A DNA stretch of 64,000 nucleotides, taken from positions 62,001 through 126,000 of the forward strand of contig DAISXY010000009.1 of assembly GCA_036825615.1 (NCBI GenBank), written 5' to 3'. The notes beneath the pieces were generated by a model. The model was not told where the DNA came from and searched no databases. It was given only the letters and a program-made list of their open reading frames with translations. Position numbers and translations under genes: made by a program. Source of the DNA: JAICXG01 sp036825615. Its GTDB lineage: Bacteria > Verrucomicrobiota > Verrucomicrobiia > Chthoniobacterales > UBA10450. Shown here piece after piece: positions 8,134-17,360 of the stretch; positions within the stretch are counted from its first letter, which is position 1, and each line of letters begins with the position of its first letter.

Positions 8134-10531
8134 TCTCAGTAGCGGCCCAGAACTTCTGAAAGGCAGCCGGCCAACTGCGGTCCTGCACGGCGCGCCGCGC
8201 CGCCTTACTCATTTCGCTGCGCAGCGACTCATCCGTGGCAAGGCGGCGCACGGCGGCTGTGAAATCCGCAGGATCCCGGCCTTTGGTGACGAGACCTGTA
8301 ACTCCATGAGTGACTAATTCCTGGGGCCCACCGATATCGGAAACGACAACGGGGAGGCCCGCGGCCAGGGCTTCGAGAATTACATTGCCAAAGGTGTCAG
8401 TGGTGCTGGGAAAGACAAAGATATCCGAGGAAGCATAGGCGGTCGCGAGGTCCGTGCCATCGAGATAGCCGGTGTAACACGCCTCGGGCATGATCTCGGC
8501 CAGCGTGCTGGAGTAAGGTCCATGGCCGACGATGGAGAGTTGGACCGGCAGGTTCTCCTCGCGCAAATTTCGGAAAGCCTGGACAAGAATATCGAGGTCC
8601 TTTTCCTTCGAGACCCGCCCAACGAACAAAAGACGCACTCCCGCGCCATCGCTGCCAAATCGCTTCCAGAACTCAGGTTGCGATCTTGCCGGGGTGAACA
8701 AAGTGGTGTCGAGTCCGCGTGGCAGGAGGCGCAGCCTGGCGGGTTCGATTCCGCGTTCGATCCAGCTCTGACGGTATCGTTCTGAGTTAACGAAAATCGT
8801 GTCGAGCTGGCCATAGAACCACTGCATGTATTTCCAGGCCAGGCTCTCGAGAAAGCTGTCTTCGGTGAGAATCCGAATGTATTCTGGAAAGTCAGTGTGA
8901 TAGATCCCGCTGGTCTCGAGATTGAGCATCTTGCCGGCGAGCAACCCGGTAAGCCCGATCGGTCCGGGCGTGCTGACGATGACTTCGGAAAAGTTTTCCC
9001 GCTGAATGTAATCGAGCATCTGGAGGATAGGCGGGAAACTTAGCTTTTGCAGCTCATACTCAGGTAACTCAAACTCGCCGATGGGCCGGAAATTCTTGAT
9101 CGGCAACCCGTCGAGAGTTAGTTCGCTGCGCGAAGTCACAACCATTAGGTCCTTACCTGCATCACGCGCTTCGGCCGCCATTTTGCGAATCGTGGTCGAG
9201 ACGCCATTGACATCCTCGAGCGTGTCCGTGAACCAAGCGCGTTTGGTGTTCTGCAGGACTGGCGGAATCGCACCGGTAAAATGGCGGCAGACTTCCCGCA
9301 GCCATCGGCGCGAGGGCGCCTGGCTGTGAAAAGCATAGATGTAAGGCGCGAGCACGACCAGAATCGGCGCGATGCTGGCGAGCGCCTGCACGCTTTCGAT
9401 CACATTCCCGGCGCTCAGTTGCTGGACGAATTTTTCGAAAAACCGAAACGCGAGCTGCTCGCAGGCGGCGTTGGCCATGATGAAAGTGCGCCGCTCCGGT
9501 TCCGCCAATTCCGCGACGCGCTGCGCGAGCTTCGCCTTAACCTCCGGCTGCGCAAAGTAACCGGAGAGTTCGCGCCAGAGTGAGATGTTGCCCGGCTTTG
9601 CCAGATCGAACAGTTTGCCGGAAAGAATCCCCTGCGTAACGAACCCGGCCTTCTCCTTGAGCGTGAACTCGGTCGGATTGCGCCCTTCCATAAAGCGCGA
9701 AAACATTTTCTCGACCAGACCAGCGCTCGGGCCGAGCCGGCTCGTGAAGCGATCTTGAATGAAGCACGAGAGCGTGTTGTAAAATCCGTGCGAAAGGGCC
9801 AGCGGCGTCCCACCCTGCCCCTGCGGTGTGCACCGGCCTTCGCGAATGTGCTCGAGGAATTCCGCCGGCGTGCTCGCTGGAGGCGTTTCGGTGTAAGCAG
9901 AGGTCACGAAGACGCCGCCGTGATCATCAGAACCGCCGATGAGGATTTTCCTCCACGGCTCCGGATGCGTCGGTGCGAGATCATGGCGCTGGGCGAACTC
10001 GTCGATTTTCTCAGGCGTGAGCTGCGCGAGGATGTGCCGGGTGAGATCGCTCAGGAGCGCATCGCGAAGGCCGTTGATTCCTTCAAAGTGCCGGAAGAGC
10101 AGGATGAGGCGTTCGAGATGCGAGACGGTGAGCTTGCCGTTGATGCTGTAGAGCGGGTGGGCGACGGCGTGGGCGATTGCCTCGCCTTGGAGGAAATTTT
10201 GGAGGTCGAAGATATTGTCGCGGAGGCGCAAAATCTCTTCGTGCTGCGCTGGGGAGATCCCCCAGATGAGCAAGCTGATTTTGCAGGGATCCTGTGGAAA
10301 AAAAGTCGTAACCTGCTCGCTAATGAACGTATCCGGAAATTGCGAGATCGCCAGACAGCCATCGATCCGGTCGTGATCAGTGATCGTGACAAAGTCCATC
10401 CCGCCCGCTTTCGCTCGCCGGTAAAGCTCGAGCGGATCCGAATAGCTGTCGGGAAAATCGAACCGTCGAAAGATCCAATCCTCGGACCGATCGCTGTAGC
10501 GCGAATGAAGATGAAGATCACAGCGGCTCAT
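8126..10531 (-). CDS. Fusion of PHP-domain phosphoesterase and GT4 glycosyltransferase
   Basis: 801 residues from the ATG at 10531. Residues 1 to about 250 are a PHP domain: metal-binding DLHLHSRYSD at the N-terminus, ITDHDRIDG near 48 and GGSDDHGG near 205. After a helical middle region, residues about 430-800 are a family-4 glycosyltransferase, with SGIYHTDFPEY, LLFVGRVSKEKDLDIL and FVFPSTTDTFGNVILEALAAG (the donor-binding E-x7-E region has D-x7-E here). Its ATG overlaps the stop of the deacetylase gene by ATGA, so the two are translationally coupled. It probably glycosylates a lipid or envelope acceptor, with the PHP domain removing a phosphate. Confidence 0.85.
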   Translation of the reverse strand: MSRCDLHLHSRYSDRSEDWIFRRFDFPDSYSDPLELYRRAKAGGMDFVTITDHDRIDGCLAISQFPDTFISEQVTTFFPQDPCKISLLIWGISPAQHEEILRLRDNIFDLQNFLQGEAIAHAVAHPLYSINGKLTVSHLERLILLFRHFEGINGLRDALLSDLTRHILAQLTPEKIDEFAQRHDLAPTHPEPWRKILIGGSDDHGGVFVTSAYTETPPASTPAEFLEHIREGRCTPQGQGGTPLALSHGFYNTLSCFIQDRFTSRLGPSAGLVEKMFSRFMEGRNPTEFTLKEKAGFVTQGILSGKLFDLAKPGNISLWRELSGYFAQPEVKAKLAQRVAELAEPERRTFIMANAACEQLAFRFFEKFVQQLSAGNVIESVQALASIAPILVVLAPYIYAFHSQAPSRRWLREVCRHFTGAIPPVLQNTKRAWFTDTLEDVNGVSTTIRKMAAEARDAGKDLMVVTSRSELTLDGLPIKNFRPIGEFELPEYELQKLSFPPILQMLDYIQRENFSEVIVSTPGPIGLTGLLAGKMLNLETSGIYHTDFPEYIRILTEDSFLESLAWKYMQWFYGQLDTIFVNSERYRQSWIERGIEPARLRLLPRGLDTTLFTPARSQPEFWKRFGSDGAGVRLLFVGRVSKEKDLDILVQAFRNLREENLPVQLSIVGHGPYSSTLAEIMPEACYTGYLDGTDLATAYASSDIFVFPSTTDTFGNVILEALAAGLPVVVSDIGGPQELVTHGVTGLVTKGRDPADFTAAVRRLATDESLRSEMSKAARRAVQDRSWPAAFQKFWAATEIS

Positions 10532-11298
10532 ACGAGAGCAGAGTGCGAATCGCGAACTGCGGCATACTGAGCGAGCCAATTTTCGTACGTAACAGGCTGG
10601 CGGTTGCCTAATGCTTTCACGACAAGGGAAGTAATCTGGCGCCAGACCGCTTCACAGCGCAGGTCGGGCGGATGAAGCCCGATGCGAAGCAGCCGGTCGT
10701 TTCTGAGACGGCGAAAAAGGATCCGGTTCCAGCGCAGGCTAAGAGCGCGGCGCCAGCCGCTGCGCGTGCTATAAACCAGCGATTGGGAAAGGAATTCTCT
10801 TCCCGAAGCGAAGTCGCGCACGCCGCGAAGCGTGGTGGTGTAACGGAACCCGGCGTCGATTGCAGCACGTTCTGCCTCGGCCCCGAGGAGCCACGCAGGT
10901 GCGATGAAACCGCCCGGGCGAAAGCCGTGCGCGGCAAAATCTTCCTTCGCCTCTTGCATGAGCCACAACGCGGTCTCGTATTCCAGATCATAAAATTCGC
11001 CTTCATCCGCGGTGTAGATACGGGTGATGAACTTTCGGTGCGCGCTCTCCCCTTCCCTGCGGGGGCGCTGATGATTGAACCCGTGGATAACGATCTCGTG
11101 TCCCAGCCGCTCGAGGGCGCGCAGCCATTCCACGAAGCTGGGATCACCCAACGAACTGCCGAGATGATGATAATTCGGCACGACGAGAAGCGAACAGCGC
11201 GCAATCCCGAGTGCCGACAATTCCGTAAGCATTTGCGCCACCGCTGCACGGGTGAGCGGAGCCACATCATGAATGGAAACAACGACGGCGCGCTGCAC
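10528..11298 (-). CDS. DUF2334 polysaccharide deacetylase-like protein
   Basis: 256 residues. VVVSIHDVAPLT at the start carries the catalytic Asp of the NodB-like fold, HEIVIHGFNHQ (about 68-78) carries the His pair, and RPGGFIAPAWLL (about 126-137) is the third conserved block. LLRIGLHPPD near 205 completes the active site. This matches the DUF2334 branch of carbohydrate esterase family 4. It is coupled by ATGA to the PHP-glycosyltransferase, so both likely act on the same envelope glycan or glycolipid. No signal peptide is visible. Confidence 0.85.
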   Translation of the reverse strand: MQRAVVVSIHDVAPLTRAAVAQMLTELSALGIARCSLLVVPNYHHLGSSLGDPSFVEWLRALERLGHEIVIHGFNHQRPRREGESAHRKFITRIYTADEGEFYDLEYETALWLMQEAKEDFAAHGFRPGGFIAPAWLLGAEAERAAIDAGFRYTTTLRGVRDFASGREFLSQSLVYSTRSGWRRALSLRWNRILFRRLRNDRLLRIGLHPPDLRCEAVWRQITSLVVKALGNRQPVTYENWLAQYAAVRDSHSALV

Positions 11299-11363
11299 CC
11301 CGTTAGCGTCGCCGGAACCGGCAGGCCGACAAGCCCAAACTGCACCGTGGCCTGCGAGCCGAA

Positions 11364-11765
11364 CTACATCCGGCAGATCAGCTCAAACTCCGCCTTACCT
11401 AACGGCTGCACCGAGAGCCGCGAGCTACGGACCAGCGCGATGTCGCGCAGCTTCGGCTCGGCCCGGATCTGCGCGAGCGTGGCCGGTTTCTTCAATGGCT
11501 TCACCGGCTTCAACTCGACCGCGCTCCAATCGCCTTCCTTTGCCGTCGGATCCGGAAAAGCCTCGCGCGTGACTTCGGCGATCCCGACCACCGCCTTGTC
11601 GCTCACGCTGTGATAGAAAAGGACAGCGTCGCCTTTGCGCATCGCGCGCAGATTTTTCCGGGCGAGAAAATTTCGAACACCAGTCCAGTCGGTCTTGCCG
11701 TCGCGGACGAAATCGTCCCAGGAGTAGGCCGTCGGTTCCTGTTTCACGAGCCAATATTGTTTCAT
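11364..11765 (-). CDS. EVE domain-containing protein
   Basis: 133 residues from the ATG at 11765 (MKQYWLVKQEPTAYSWDDF), the normal start of bacterial EVE proteins; an upstream ATG adds 11 residues of no family character. GVRNFLARKNLRAMRKGDAVLFYHS (about 31-55) and VVGIAEV follow. EVE/PUA-like domains bind modified bases in DNA or RNA; the target here is unknown. 65 nt separate it from the deacetylase downstream, so it may head that operon. Confidence 0.9.
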   Translation of the reverse strand: MKQYWLVKQEPTAYSWDDFVRDGKTDWTGVRNFLARKNLRAMRKGDAVLFYHSVSDKAVVGIAEVTREAFPDPTAKEGDWSAVELKPVKPLKKPATLAQIRAEPKLRDIALVRSSRLSVQPLGKAEFELICRM

Positions 11766-11821
11766 CGCGCCTTTGCATAACATGCGCGCGCGTCGCAAAA
11801 AAGTCGCGCTATCCTTTGGCC

Positions 11822-12910
11822 ATGAAATGTTTCCTTCCGCTTCTGCTCGCGCTCGTGCCCGCGCTCGCCGGGGCCGCCGATTATCCCAAGCCTAACGAGG
11901 CCGATTTCGTCCTGCACAATTTCAAATTCACCTCCGGGGAAACACTTCCCGAACTGCGGATGCATTACCGCACCCTCGGCCGGCCCGAAAAGAACTCCAA
12001 TGGCCTGACGACAAACGCGGTTCTCGTCATGCACGGCACGACTGGGAGCGGCGCGCAATTTATCCGTCCGGAGTTTGCGGGCGAGCTTTTCGGCTCGGGT
12101 CAGCCGCTCGATGCCGCGAAATATTTCCTCATTCTTCCCGACGACATCGGCCACGGAAAATCGAGCAAGCCGAGCGACGGGCTGCACGCGAAGTTCCCGC
12201 ACTACGGCTACCTCGACATGGTCGAGGCCGAGTATCGTCTCCTCACCGAAGGTCTCGGGGTGAAACACGCCCGGCTCGTCATGGGCACTTCGATGGGCGG
12301 CATGCACACCTGGCTATGGGGCGAACTCCATCCCGATTTCATGGACGCGCTCATGCCGCTGGCGAGCTTGCCGACACAAATTTCGGGCCGCAATCGCGCC
12401 TGGCGCCGCATCATCATTGACGCGATCCGAAACGATCCAGCCTGGAACGGCGGCGACTACAAGAGCCAGCCGCCGAGTCTGCGCACGGCCGCGGAGATTC
12501 TCTGGTTCATGAGCAGCAATCCGGTCCTGCGACAAAAGGAAGCGCCCAGCCTAACGAAAACCGACGAAGTCCTCGACAAGTTCGTCAACGACTACATGAC
12601 AACGGCGGACGCCAACGATGTCCTCTACGCGCTCGCCGCCTCGCGCGATTACGATCCCGGGCCGGACCTGGAGAAAATCAAAGCGCCCTTGCTCGCGATC
12701 AATTCCGCTGACGACCTGATTAATCCGCCCGAACTCGGCATTCTCGAGCGCGAGATTAAGCGCGTGCCGAAAGGTCGCGCGCTCATGATTCCTTTGAGCG
12801 AGAAAACGCGCGGCCACGGCAGTCACACCGTAGCCGCGCTTTGGAAAGATGAGCTGGTGAAGTTGCTGAAACGGTCGGAGTCACAGTCTGTCGGCACCGA
12901 CAAACGTTGA
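11822..12910 (+). CDS. Exported alpha/beta hydrolase, homoserine acetyltransferase-like fold
   Basis: 362 residues from the ATG at 11822; a TTG two codons earlier is less likely. The signal peptide is MKCFLPLLLALVPALAGAA. The hydrolase core shows the oxyanion segment HGTTGSG (about 70), nucleophile elbow GTSMGG (about 157), acid Asp in NSADDLINP (about 298) and His in RGHGSH (about 338). The order and spacing match the MetX/homoserine O-acetyltransferase branch, but export makes methionine synthesis improbable; an extracytoplasmic esterase is more likely. Divergent from the EVE gene; convergent with the acyl-CoA dehydrogenase. Confidence 0.8.
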   Translation: MKCFLPLLLALVPALAGAADYPKPNEADFVLHNFKFTSGETLPELRMHYRTLGRPEKNSNGLTTNAVLVMHGTTGSGAQFIRPEFAGELFGSGQPLDAAKYFLILPDDIGHGKSSKPSDGLHAKFPHYGYLDMVEAEYRLLTEGLGVKHARLVMGTSMGGMHTWLWGELHPDFMDALMPLASLPTQISGRNRAWRRIIIDAIRNDPAWNGGDYKSQPPSLRTAAEILWFMSSNPVLRQKEAPSLTKTDEVLDKFVNDYMTTADANDVLYALAASRDYDPGPDLEKIKAPLLAINSADDLINPPELGILEREIKRVPKGRALMIPLSEKTRGHGSHTVAALWKDELVKLLKRSESQSVGTDKR

Positions 12911-12961
12911 GCGACGCCTTCCCAAAGCCTGACATTTACCAGGCGAGAAGCCCGGTGGCCC

Positions 12962-12980
12962 CACAGGCAAAATGCCTGTG
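12962..12980. terminator. Palindrome between convergent genes
   Basis: CACAGGCA (12962-12969) and TGCCTGTG (12973-12980) form an 8-bp stem with an AAA loop, 50 nt after the hydrolase stop and 9 nt before the end of the convergent acyl-CoA dehydrogenase. The position fits a bidirectional terminator, although no T-run follows. It could also be a copy of a dispersed palindrome. Confidence 0.5.
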
Positions 12981-12988
12981 CTACGGCG

Positions 12989-14911
12989 TCACACGATTCC
13001 CTGGCGCAGATCGGCGTGGCGGCCGGCGAGCAATTCCTGCGTCAGGTCGTAGCCCGCGCGGTCGGCGTTCTCCGAGACTCCGGCGAACTGATGCTCGATC
13101 CGCATCTTTGCCGAGCGGCAGAAATATTTTGCGACGGAGAGGATTTCATCAGCCGGCTCGCCCTTGTCGATCTTGTATTGGGCAAAGGAACAGGTCGCGC
13201 TGATCGCGAAGAGCTCGGTTGCGATCGCGACAAAACGCGAGAGCAGCAATTGCTCGCGATCGAGCTTCGGACCGAACCGCGCCATGGCATGAAAGAGCCC
13301 GCGCGCCAGCCGTTTGCTCGTGCCTGCCGCGTAACGCACGTGCGATCGCAAATCGGCATGCAAATTACCGAGGTCGCCCGGCGTCCCGAGCCCCCACTGT
13401 TTCGGATACCAGCTGGCGTAAAACTTCCCTGATTGGAAAACCGCCTTCGCCCGCTCCGAAGAGGGCAGCTGGCTGTTGAAGATCGCGCCGCCGACCTTGA
13501 GATGCGGATCGAGCGCTTCGCGGGCGATGAAGAGGCGCATGATCTCGCTCGAGCCCTCAAAGATCAGGTTGATCCGGCAGTCGCGCAGATAACGTTCGAC
13601 CGGGATTCCTTCCTCGCCGCGGCCTTTGAGCGATTGCGCCGTTTCGTAACCGCGGCCGCCGCGCACTTGCATCGCGTCATCGGCGATGCGCCAGGTCGCC
13701 TCGGTCGCCCACATTTTGCACATCGCGGTCTCGATCCGCAGATCGCCCGCCTTGCGATCGACCAGCGCGCTGGTGAGAAAGGTCATCGCTTCCATCGCAA
13801 ACACATTCCCCGCCATCTCTGCGATCTTGCCCGCGATCGCGTAATGCTTGCCGATCGGGACGCCCCATTGCACACGTTCGCTCGCCCATTTGCGGCAGAT
13901 CTCGAGGAGCCGCTTCGACAGGCCGACGCAGGCCGCCGGAATCGTCAGGCGACCGGTGTTCAGCGTCGTTAGGGCAACTTTCAAGCCCTGGCCTTCCTTC
14001 GCGATCAGGTTTTCCTTCGGCACCCGTACGTTGGTGAACTTGACGATCCCGTTGTAGAGCGCGCGCAGACCCATGAAATGGCAGCGATAAGTGATCTCGA
14101 GACCGGCGGAATCGACATCGACGATGAAGGCGCTGATCTGTTTGCGTTCCTTGCCTTTGACAATCTTGGGCGGTGTCTTCGCCATCACGACCAAGACGCC
14201 GGCCTTGATCAGGTTTGTGCACCAAAGTTTCTCGCCATTGAGGATATAAGCGCTCCCATCTTCCGTCGGGTCGGCGCGCAGGCTCATGTTTGCCGGGTCG
14301 GAACCGGCGTTCCATTCCGTAAGAGCAAAAGCGGAGATTTCCTTGCGCGCGACGCGCGGGAGATATTTCGCCTTTTGTTCCTCGGTGCCGAAAAGCAACA
14401 GCGGCTGCGGGACGCCGATCGATTGATGGGCGGAGACGAGCGCGGTCACGTTTGCATCCCAGCTGCCTAACAACATCGCGGCGCGTCCGTAGTTAACCTG
14501 TGAAAGACCGAGGCCGCCGTACTGGGTCGGGATTTTGACCCCGAAAGCACCCATCGCAAAGAGGTCGTCGATGTTCTTTTGCGGGATCTCGCCGGTGCGA
14601 TCGATCTCGTCGGCGTCGACATTTTTCTCGAGATAATCGCGCAGCTCTTTCAGGAACGGCTCGCCTTTCGCCCGGTCCTCGTCGCTCTGCGCCGGATAGG
14701 GAAAGATGCGATCGAAATCGTAGCGGCCGATGAAAAGGTTGCTCGCGAAGCTGCCGCGTTCATCGAGCGGATCGCGTGAAGCTTCGGCCAGCTCGAGCGC
14801 TTCGCGCTGCCCTTTGGACATCTTCGAGGTGTCGATGACGGAAGCAGGCGCGGGCTTCGCGCTGGTTTCTTCGCTGACCTGTTTTTCAGGCGCTTCGAGC
14901 GGTGGCTTCAT
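12989..14911 (-). CDS. Acyl-CoA dehydrogenase, long VLCAD-type
   Basis: 640 residues from the ATG at 14911, which has AAAGGGA about 9 nt upstream; a longer frame to 15022 lies inside the preceding gene. FAD enzyme of fatty acid beta-oxidation. LTEWNAGSDPANM (substrate/FAD), LWCTNLIKAGVLVV and IFEGSSEIMRLFIA with the catalytic-base Glu mark the dehydrogenase core (about 60-480); the C-terminal 150 residues correspond to the extra helical domain of very-long-chain enzymes. The first 25 nt overlap the end of the fadJ-like gene in another frame, so the two are one operon. Substrate chain length is inferred from architecture only. Confidence 0.9.
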   Translation of the reverse strand: MKPPLEAPEKQVSEETSAKPAPASVIDTSKMSKGQREALELAEASRDPLDERGSFASNLFIGRYDFDRIFPYPAQSDEDRAKGEPFLKELRDYLEKNVDADEIDRTGEIPQKNIDDLFAMGAFGVKIPTQYGGLGLSQVNYGRAAMLLGSWDANVTALVSAHQSIGVPQPLLLFGTEEQKAKYLPRVARKEISAFALTEWNAGSDPANMSLRADPTEDGSAYILNGEKLWCTNLIKAGVLVVMAKTPPKIVKGKERKQISAFIVDVDSAGLEITYRCHFMGLRALYNGIVKFTNVRVPKENLIAKEGQGLKVALTTLNTGRLTIPAACVGLSKRLLEICRKWASERVQWGVPIGKHYAIAGKIAEMAGNVFAMEAMTFLTSALVDRKAGDLRIETAMCKMWATEATWRIADDAMQVRGGRGYETAQSLKGRGEEGIPVERYLRDCRINLIFEGSSEIMRLFIAREALDPHLKVGGAIFNSQLPSSERAKAVFQSGKFYASWYPKQWGLGTPGDLGNLHADLRSHVRYAAGTSKRLARGLFHAMARFGPKLDREQLLLSRFVAIATELFAISATCSFAQYKIDKGEPADEILSVAKYFCRSAKMRIEHQFAGVSENADRAGYDLTQELLAGRHADLRQGIV

Positions 14912-17042
14912 AAAATTTCGTCCCTTTCTCTGCGTGTTGTCGGAGCAAGTCGCAGGGCTTGAACTTACCTCCATGGCGCTCTCCCGCCCGGACCATTTCG
15001 GCGATTCCGAAATGGTCCGCAAATCGCAGCGGCCCGCCGCGCAACGGCGCGAAGCCGGTGCCGAGAATCATGCCGTAATCCGCATCCTCGGGCGACGCAA
15101 CCACCTTTTCTTCCAGGCAGCGCGCGGCTTCGTTCACCATCAGGTAAACGAGCCGCAAGGCGACGTCATCCCGACCGGAGCGCAGCGCAGTGGAGGGATC
15201 CCGTTGCGTTTCCGGGAAGCTTGAAATCGACGCCGGCTCGGTCGTACCACGGGATCCCTCGACTTCGCTGGCGCTCCGCTCGGGATGACGGAAGGCTTCG
15301 ATTGCTTCGTTAGGCAACTGCTGTTTGCCTTCGTACTTGTAGAAGCCGGCGCCGGTTTTGCGGCCGAGTAAATTGGCCGCCCGCATCTTGTGCAGGACCG
15401 GCGGCGTTGCGTCGCGCTCGCCAAAGGCCTTCTCGAGTGTGACCGCGATGTCGATCGTGATATCGACTCCGATCTCATCGATCAAACGCAGCGGTCCCAT
15501 CGGCATTCCCCATTCCACCAGCGCGTCATCGATCTTCTTTGCCTCCACCCCTTGCTCGAAGAGTTCGGCCGCATCGAGCAGATAGGGAAAGAGCACGCGG
15601 TTGACGAGGAAGCCGGGGCTGTCCTGGACAACCACCGGCAGCTTTCCGATCTGCCGGGCAAACGCCAGCGCCCGCTGCTTCGTCTCCTCGGAGGTTTGTT
15701 TCCCGATCACGACCTCGATCAGCTTCATCCGGCTTACCGGGTTGAAGAAATGCAGGCCGATGACGCGCTGCGGATGTTTCGTCTCGGCCGCGAGCGCAGT
15801 GATGGAGAGCGCGGATGTGTTCGTGGCGAGGATGTCGGTGCCGTCAATCTTCGTGTCGAGGTCGTGAAAGATGGCCTTCTTGACCTCCAGCTTTTCCGAG
15901 GCGGCTTCGATCACGATTTGGACATCCCGCATCGGTCCGGGATTGGCCGAGGCCATGATGCGGGCGCGGCCTTCTTTCGCTTTTTCTTCGCTCATCAGGC
16001 CGCGCTTCACTGCGTCGCCGTAAACCTTCTCGATGCTGGCGAGGCCGCGCTCCAGGATCTCGGTGTTGACGTCGCGCAGGATGACGGTAATGCCACGCGA
16101 GCTGAGCCACTGCGCGATCCCGGAACCCATCACACCCGCGCCGATGACGGCGGCGTGAACGATTTTTTCCTCGGAGCGTTTGCCGCTGCCTTTCTTGTAT
16201 TTTTCGGCCAGGAAAAAATTGCGGATCAGATTGCGGGTCGATTCGGTTTCGCCCAGTTCGACAATCGCGTCTAATTCGCGCTCTAGCGATTCGGCGGTCG
16301 AACTCGTCAGGCTGCGGTTGATGATTTCGGCCGCGCGGGCCGGCGCGGGATTTTGCGAAGGCGGAGCTGAGACTGGAGCCGCGCCCGGAGCTGCGGAAGC
16401 AGATCGCTCCGGAGGTCCTTGCTTCTGCAATGCCTGTTTCGCCGCGTTGAGCAGTTGATCCTGCGGAACAACCTCGTCGACCAGTCCGAGTTTCAATGCT
16501 TCCTGAGCGCCGTAGAGTTTCCCTTTCAAAATCACTTCGCCGGCTTTCTCCGGACCGATCAATCGCGGCAAACGCGTCGCGCCACCCCAGGCCGGGACGA
16601 GCCCGAGCGTCGTCTCCGGCAGACCGATCCGCGTCGCGGGCGCATCCGAGGCGACCCGCCGTCCGCACACCAGCGTCATCTCGTATCCGCCGCCCGCGCA
16701 GGCGCCATGAATCGCCGCCACCGTCGGCACCTTGAGCGCGGCGAAGCGATTGAAGATGCGCTGACCCTCAGCAATGAATTCGCGCATCTCGCCGCGTTCG
16801 GCCTGGCGCAGGAGGGAGTGCAAGTCGGCCCCGGCAATGAAGATGGATTTCTTGGCCGAGGTGAGGATCACACCCTTGAGCGAAGCTTGCTGCTCGAGGA
16901 AATCGAGCTGCTCCTTCAGGTCTCGCAGGGTCGTCGCATCGAAGATGTTGGCGCCGCTCTCTGGCCGGTCGAAAATCAGGAGGCAAACGCCATCGCTACC
17001 GAGCTCACGCCGGATCGTCGGCGCTGTGGAAGAAGAACTCAT
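14886..17042 (-). CDS. fadJ: Bifunctional enoyl-CoA hydratase / 3-hydroxyacyl-CoA dehydrogenase, with repeat insertion
   Basis: 718 residues from the ATG at 17042. Residues 1-200 are a crotonase domain: IAGADLHSLL (about 69), HGACAGGGYEM (about 113) and GLPETTLGLVP with catalytic Glu. A Pro/Ala linker (about 210-240) leads to the dehydrogenase: GAGVMGSGIA NAD site (about 302), GLHFFNPVSRMKLIEVV with catalytic His, and SPGFLVNRVLFPYLLD. Residues about 584-626 are encoded by an inverted REP-like repeat (15165-15289) and read HPERSASEVEGSRG..., foreign to the family; the reading frame survives and the conserved end LVYLMVNEAARCLEE follows. Operon with the acyl-CoA dehydrogenase. Confidence 0.9.
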   Translation of the reverse strand: MSSSSTAPTIRRELGSDGVCLLIFDRPESGANIFDATTLRDLKEQLDFLEQQASLKGVILTSAKKSIFIAGADLHSLLRQAERGEMREFIAEGQRIFNRFAALKVPTVAAIHGACAGGGYEMTLVCGRRVASDAPATRIGLPETTLGLVPAWGGATRLPRLIGPEKAGEVILKGKLYGAQEALKLGLVDEVVPQDQLLNAAKQALQKQGPPERSASAAPGAAPVSAPPSQNPAPARAAEIINRSLTSSTAESLERELDAIVELGETESTRNLIRNFFLAEKYKKGSGKRSEEKIVHAAVIGAGVMGSGIAQWLSSRGITVILRDVNTEILERGLASIEKVYGDAVKRGLMSEEKAKEGRARIMASANPGPMRDVQIVIEAASEKLEVKKAIFHDLDTKIDGTDILATNTSALSITALAAETKHPQRVIGLHFFNPVSRMKLIEVVIGKQTSEETKQRALAFARQIGKLPVVVQDSPGFLVNRVLFPYLLDAAELFEQGVEAKKIDDALVEWGMPMGPLRLIDEIGVDITIDIAVTLEKAFGERDATPPVLHKMRAANLLGRKTGAGFYKYEGKQQLPNEAIEAFRHPERSASEVEGSRGTTEPASISSFPETQRDPSTALRSGRDDVALRLVYLMVNEAARCLEEKVVASPEDADYGMILGTGFAPLRGGPLRFADHFGIAEMVRAGERHGGKFKPCDLLRQHAEKGTKFYEATARSA
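15165..15289. repeat. REP-like inverted repeat pair, family B, copy 2, inside fadJ
   Basis: The left arm begins GTCATCCCGACCGGAGCGCA and runs to GGGATCCCGT; the right arm is GGGATCCCTCGACTTCGCTG and ends CGGGATGAC. The arms are about 40 nt each with about 45 nt between. The element lies wholly within the fadJ-like coding sequence and is translated in frame. Confidence 0.9.
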
Positions 17043-17099
17043 CCGGGTTAGTTTGAACACTTTCCTGAAAAATCAAAGCCGGATGCGCGTCCTATCACC

Positions 17100-17251
17100 G
17101 TCATCCCGAGCGCAGTCGAGGGATCCCGTGGAGCCACTGAGAAGCACTGCAGCAGAAGACGCGCTCGCGGTCTCCCTGCAATGCACAGCGTCGAAGCCCG
17201 CTTATCGTTCCACGGGATCCCTCGACTCCGCTGCGCTCCGCTCGGGATGAC
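17100..17251. repeat. REP-like inverted repeat pair, family B, copy 3
   Basis: The left arm (GTCATCCCGAGCGCAGTCGA, then GGGATCCCGTGG) starts at 17100. The right arm reads GGGATCCCTCGACTCCGCTG and ends CGGGATGAC at 17251. About 75 nt of unrelated sequence separates them. It occupies most of the 17043-17360 gap between fadJ and mgtE; no gene is visible in the rest. Confidence 0.88.
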
Positions 17252-17360
17252 AGCGGCGCGAAGGTTGAACCGGTGAAGCGGTAAAGCGTTGAAGCGAAGC
17301 CACCCTTAGGGTAAACAGCGCAGGCTCGTCGGTCCAACCTAACTCGCTTCAACGCCCACC

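Noticed and set aside
11816..11822. TTG start for the secreted hydrolase
   Set aside because: The ATG two codons later gives the normal signal peptide start MKCFLP, so the TTG is not needed.
15390..16274. 294-codon plus-strand frame opposite fadJ
   Set aside because: Shadow frame of a clearly conserved gene in high-GC DNA.
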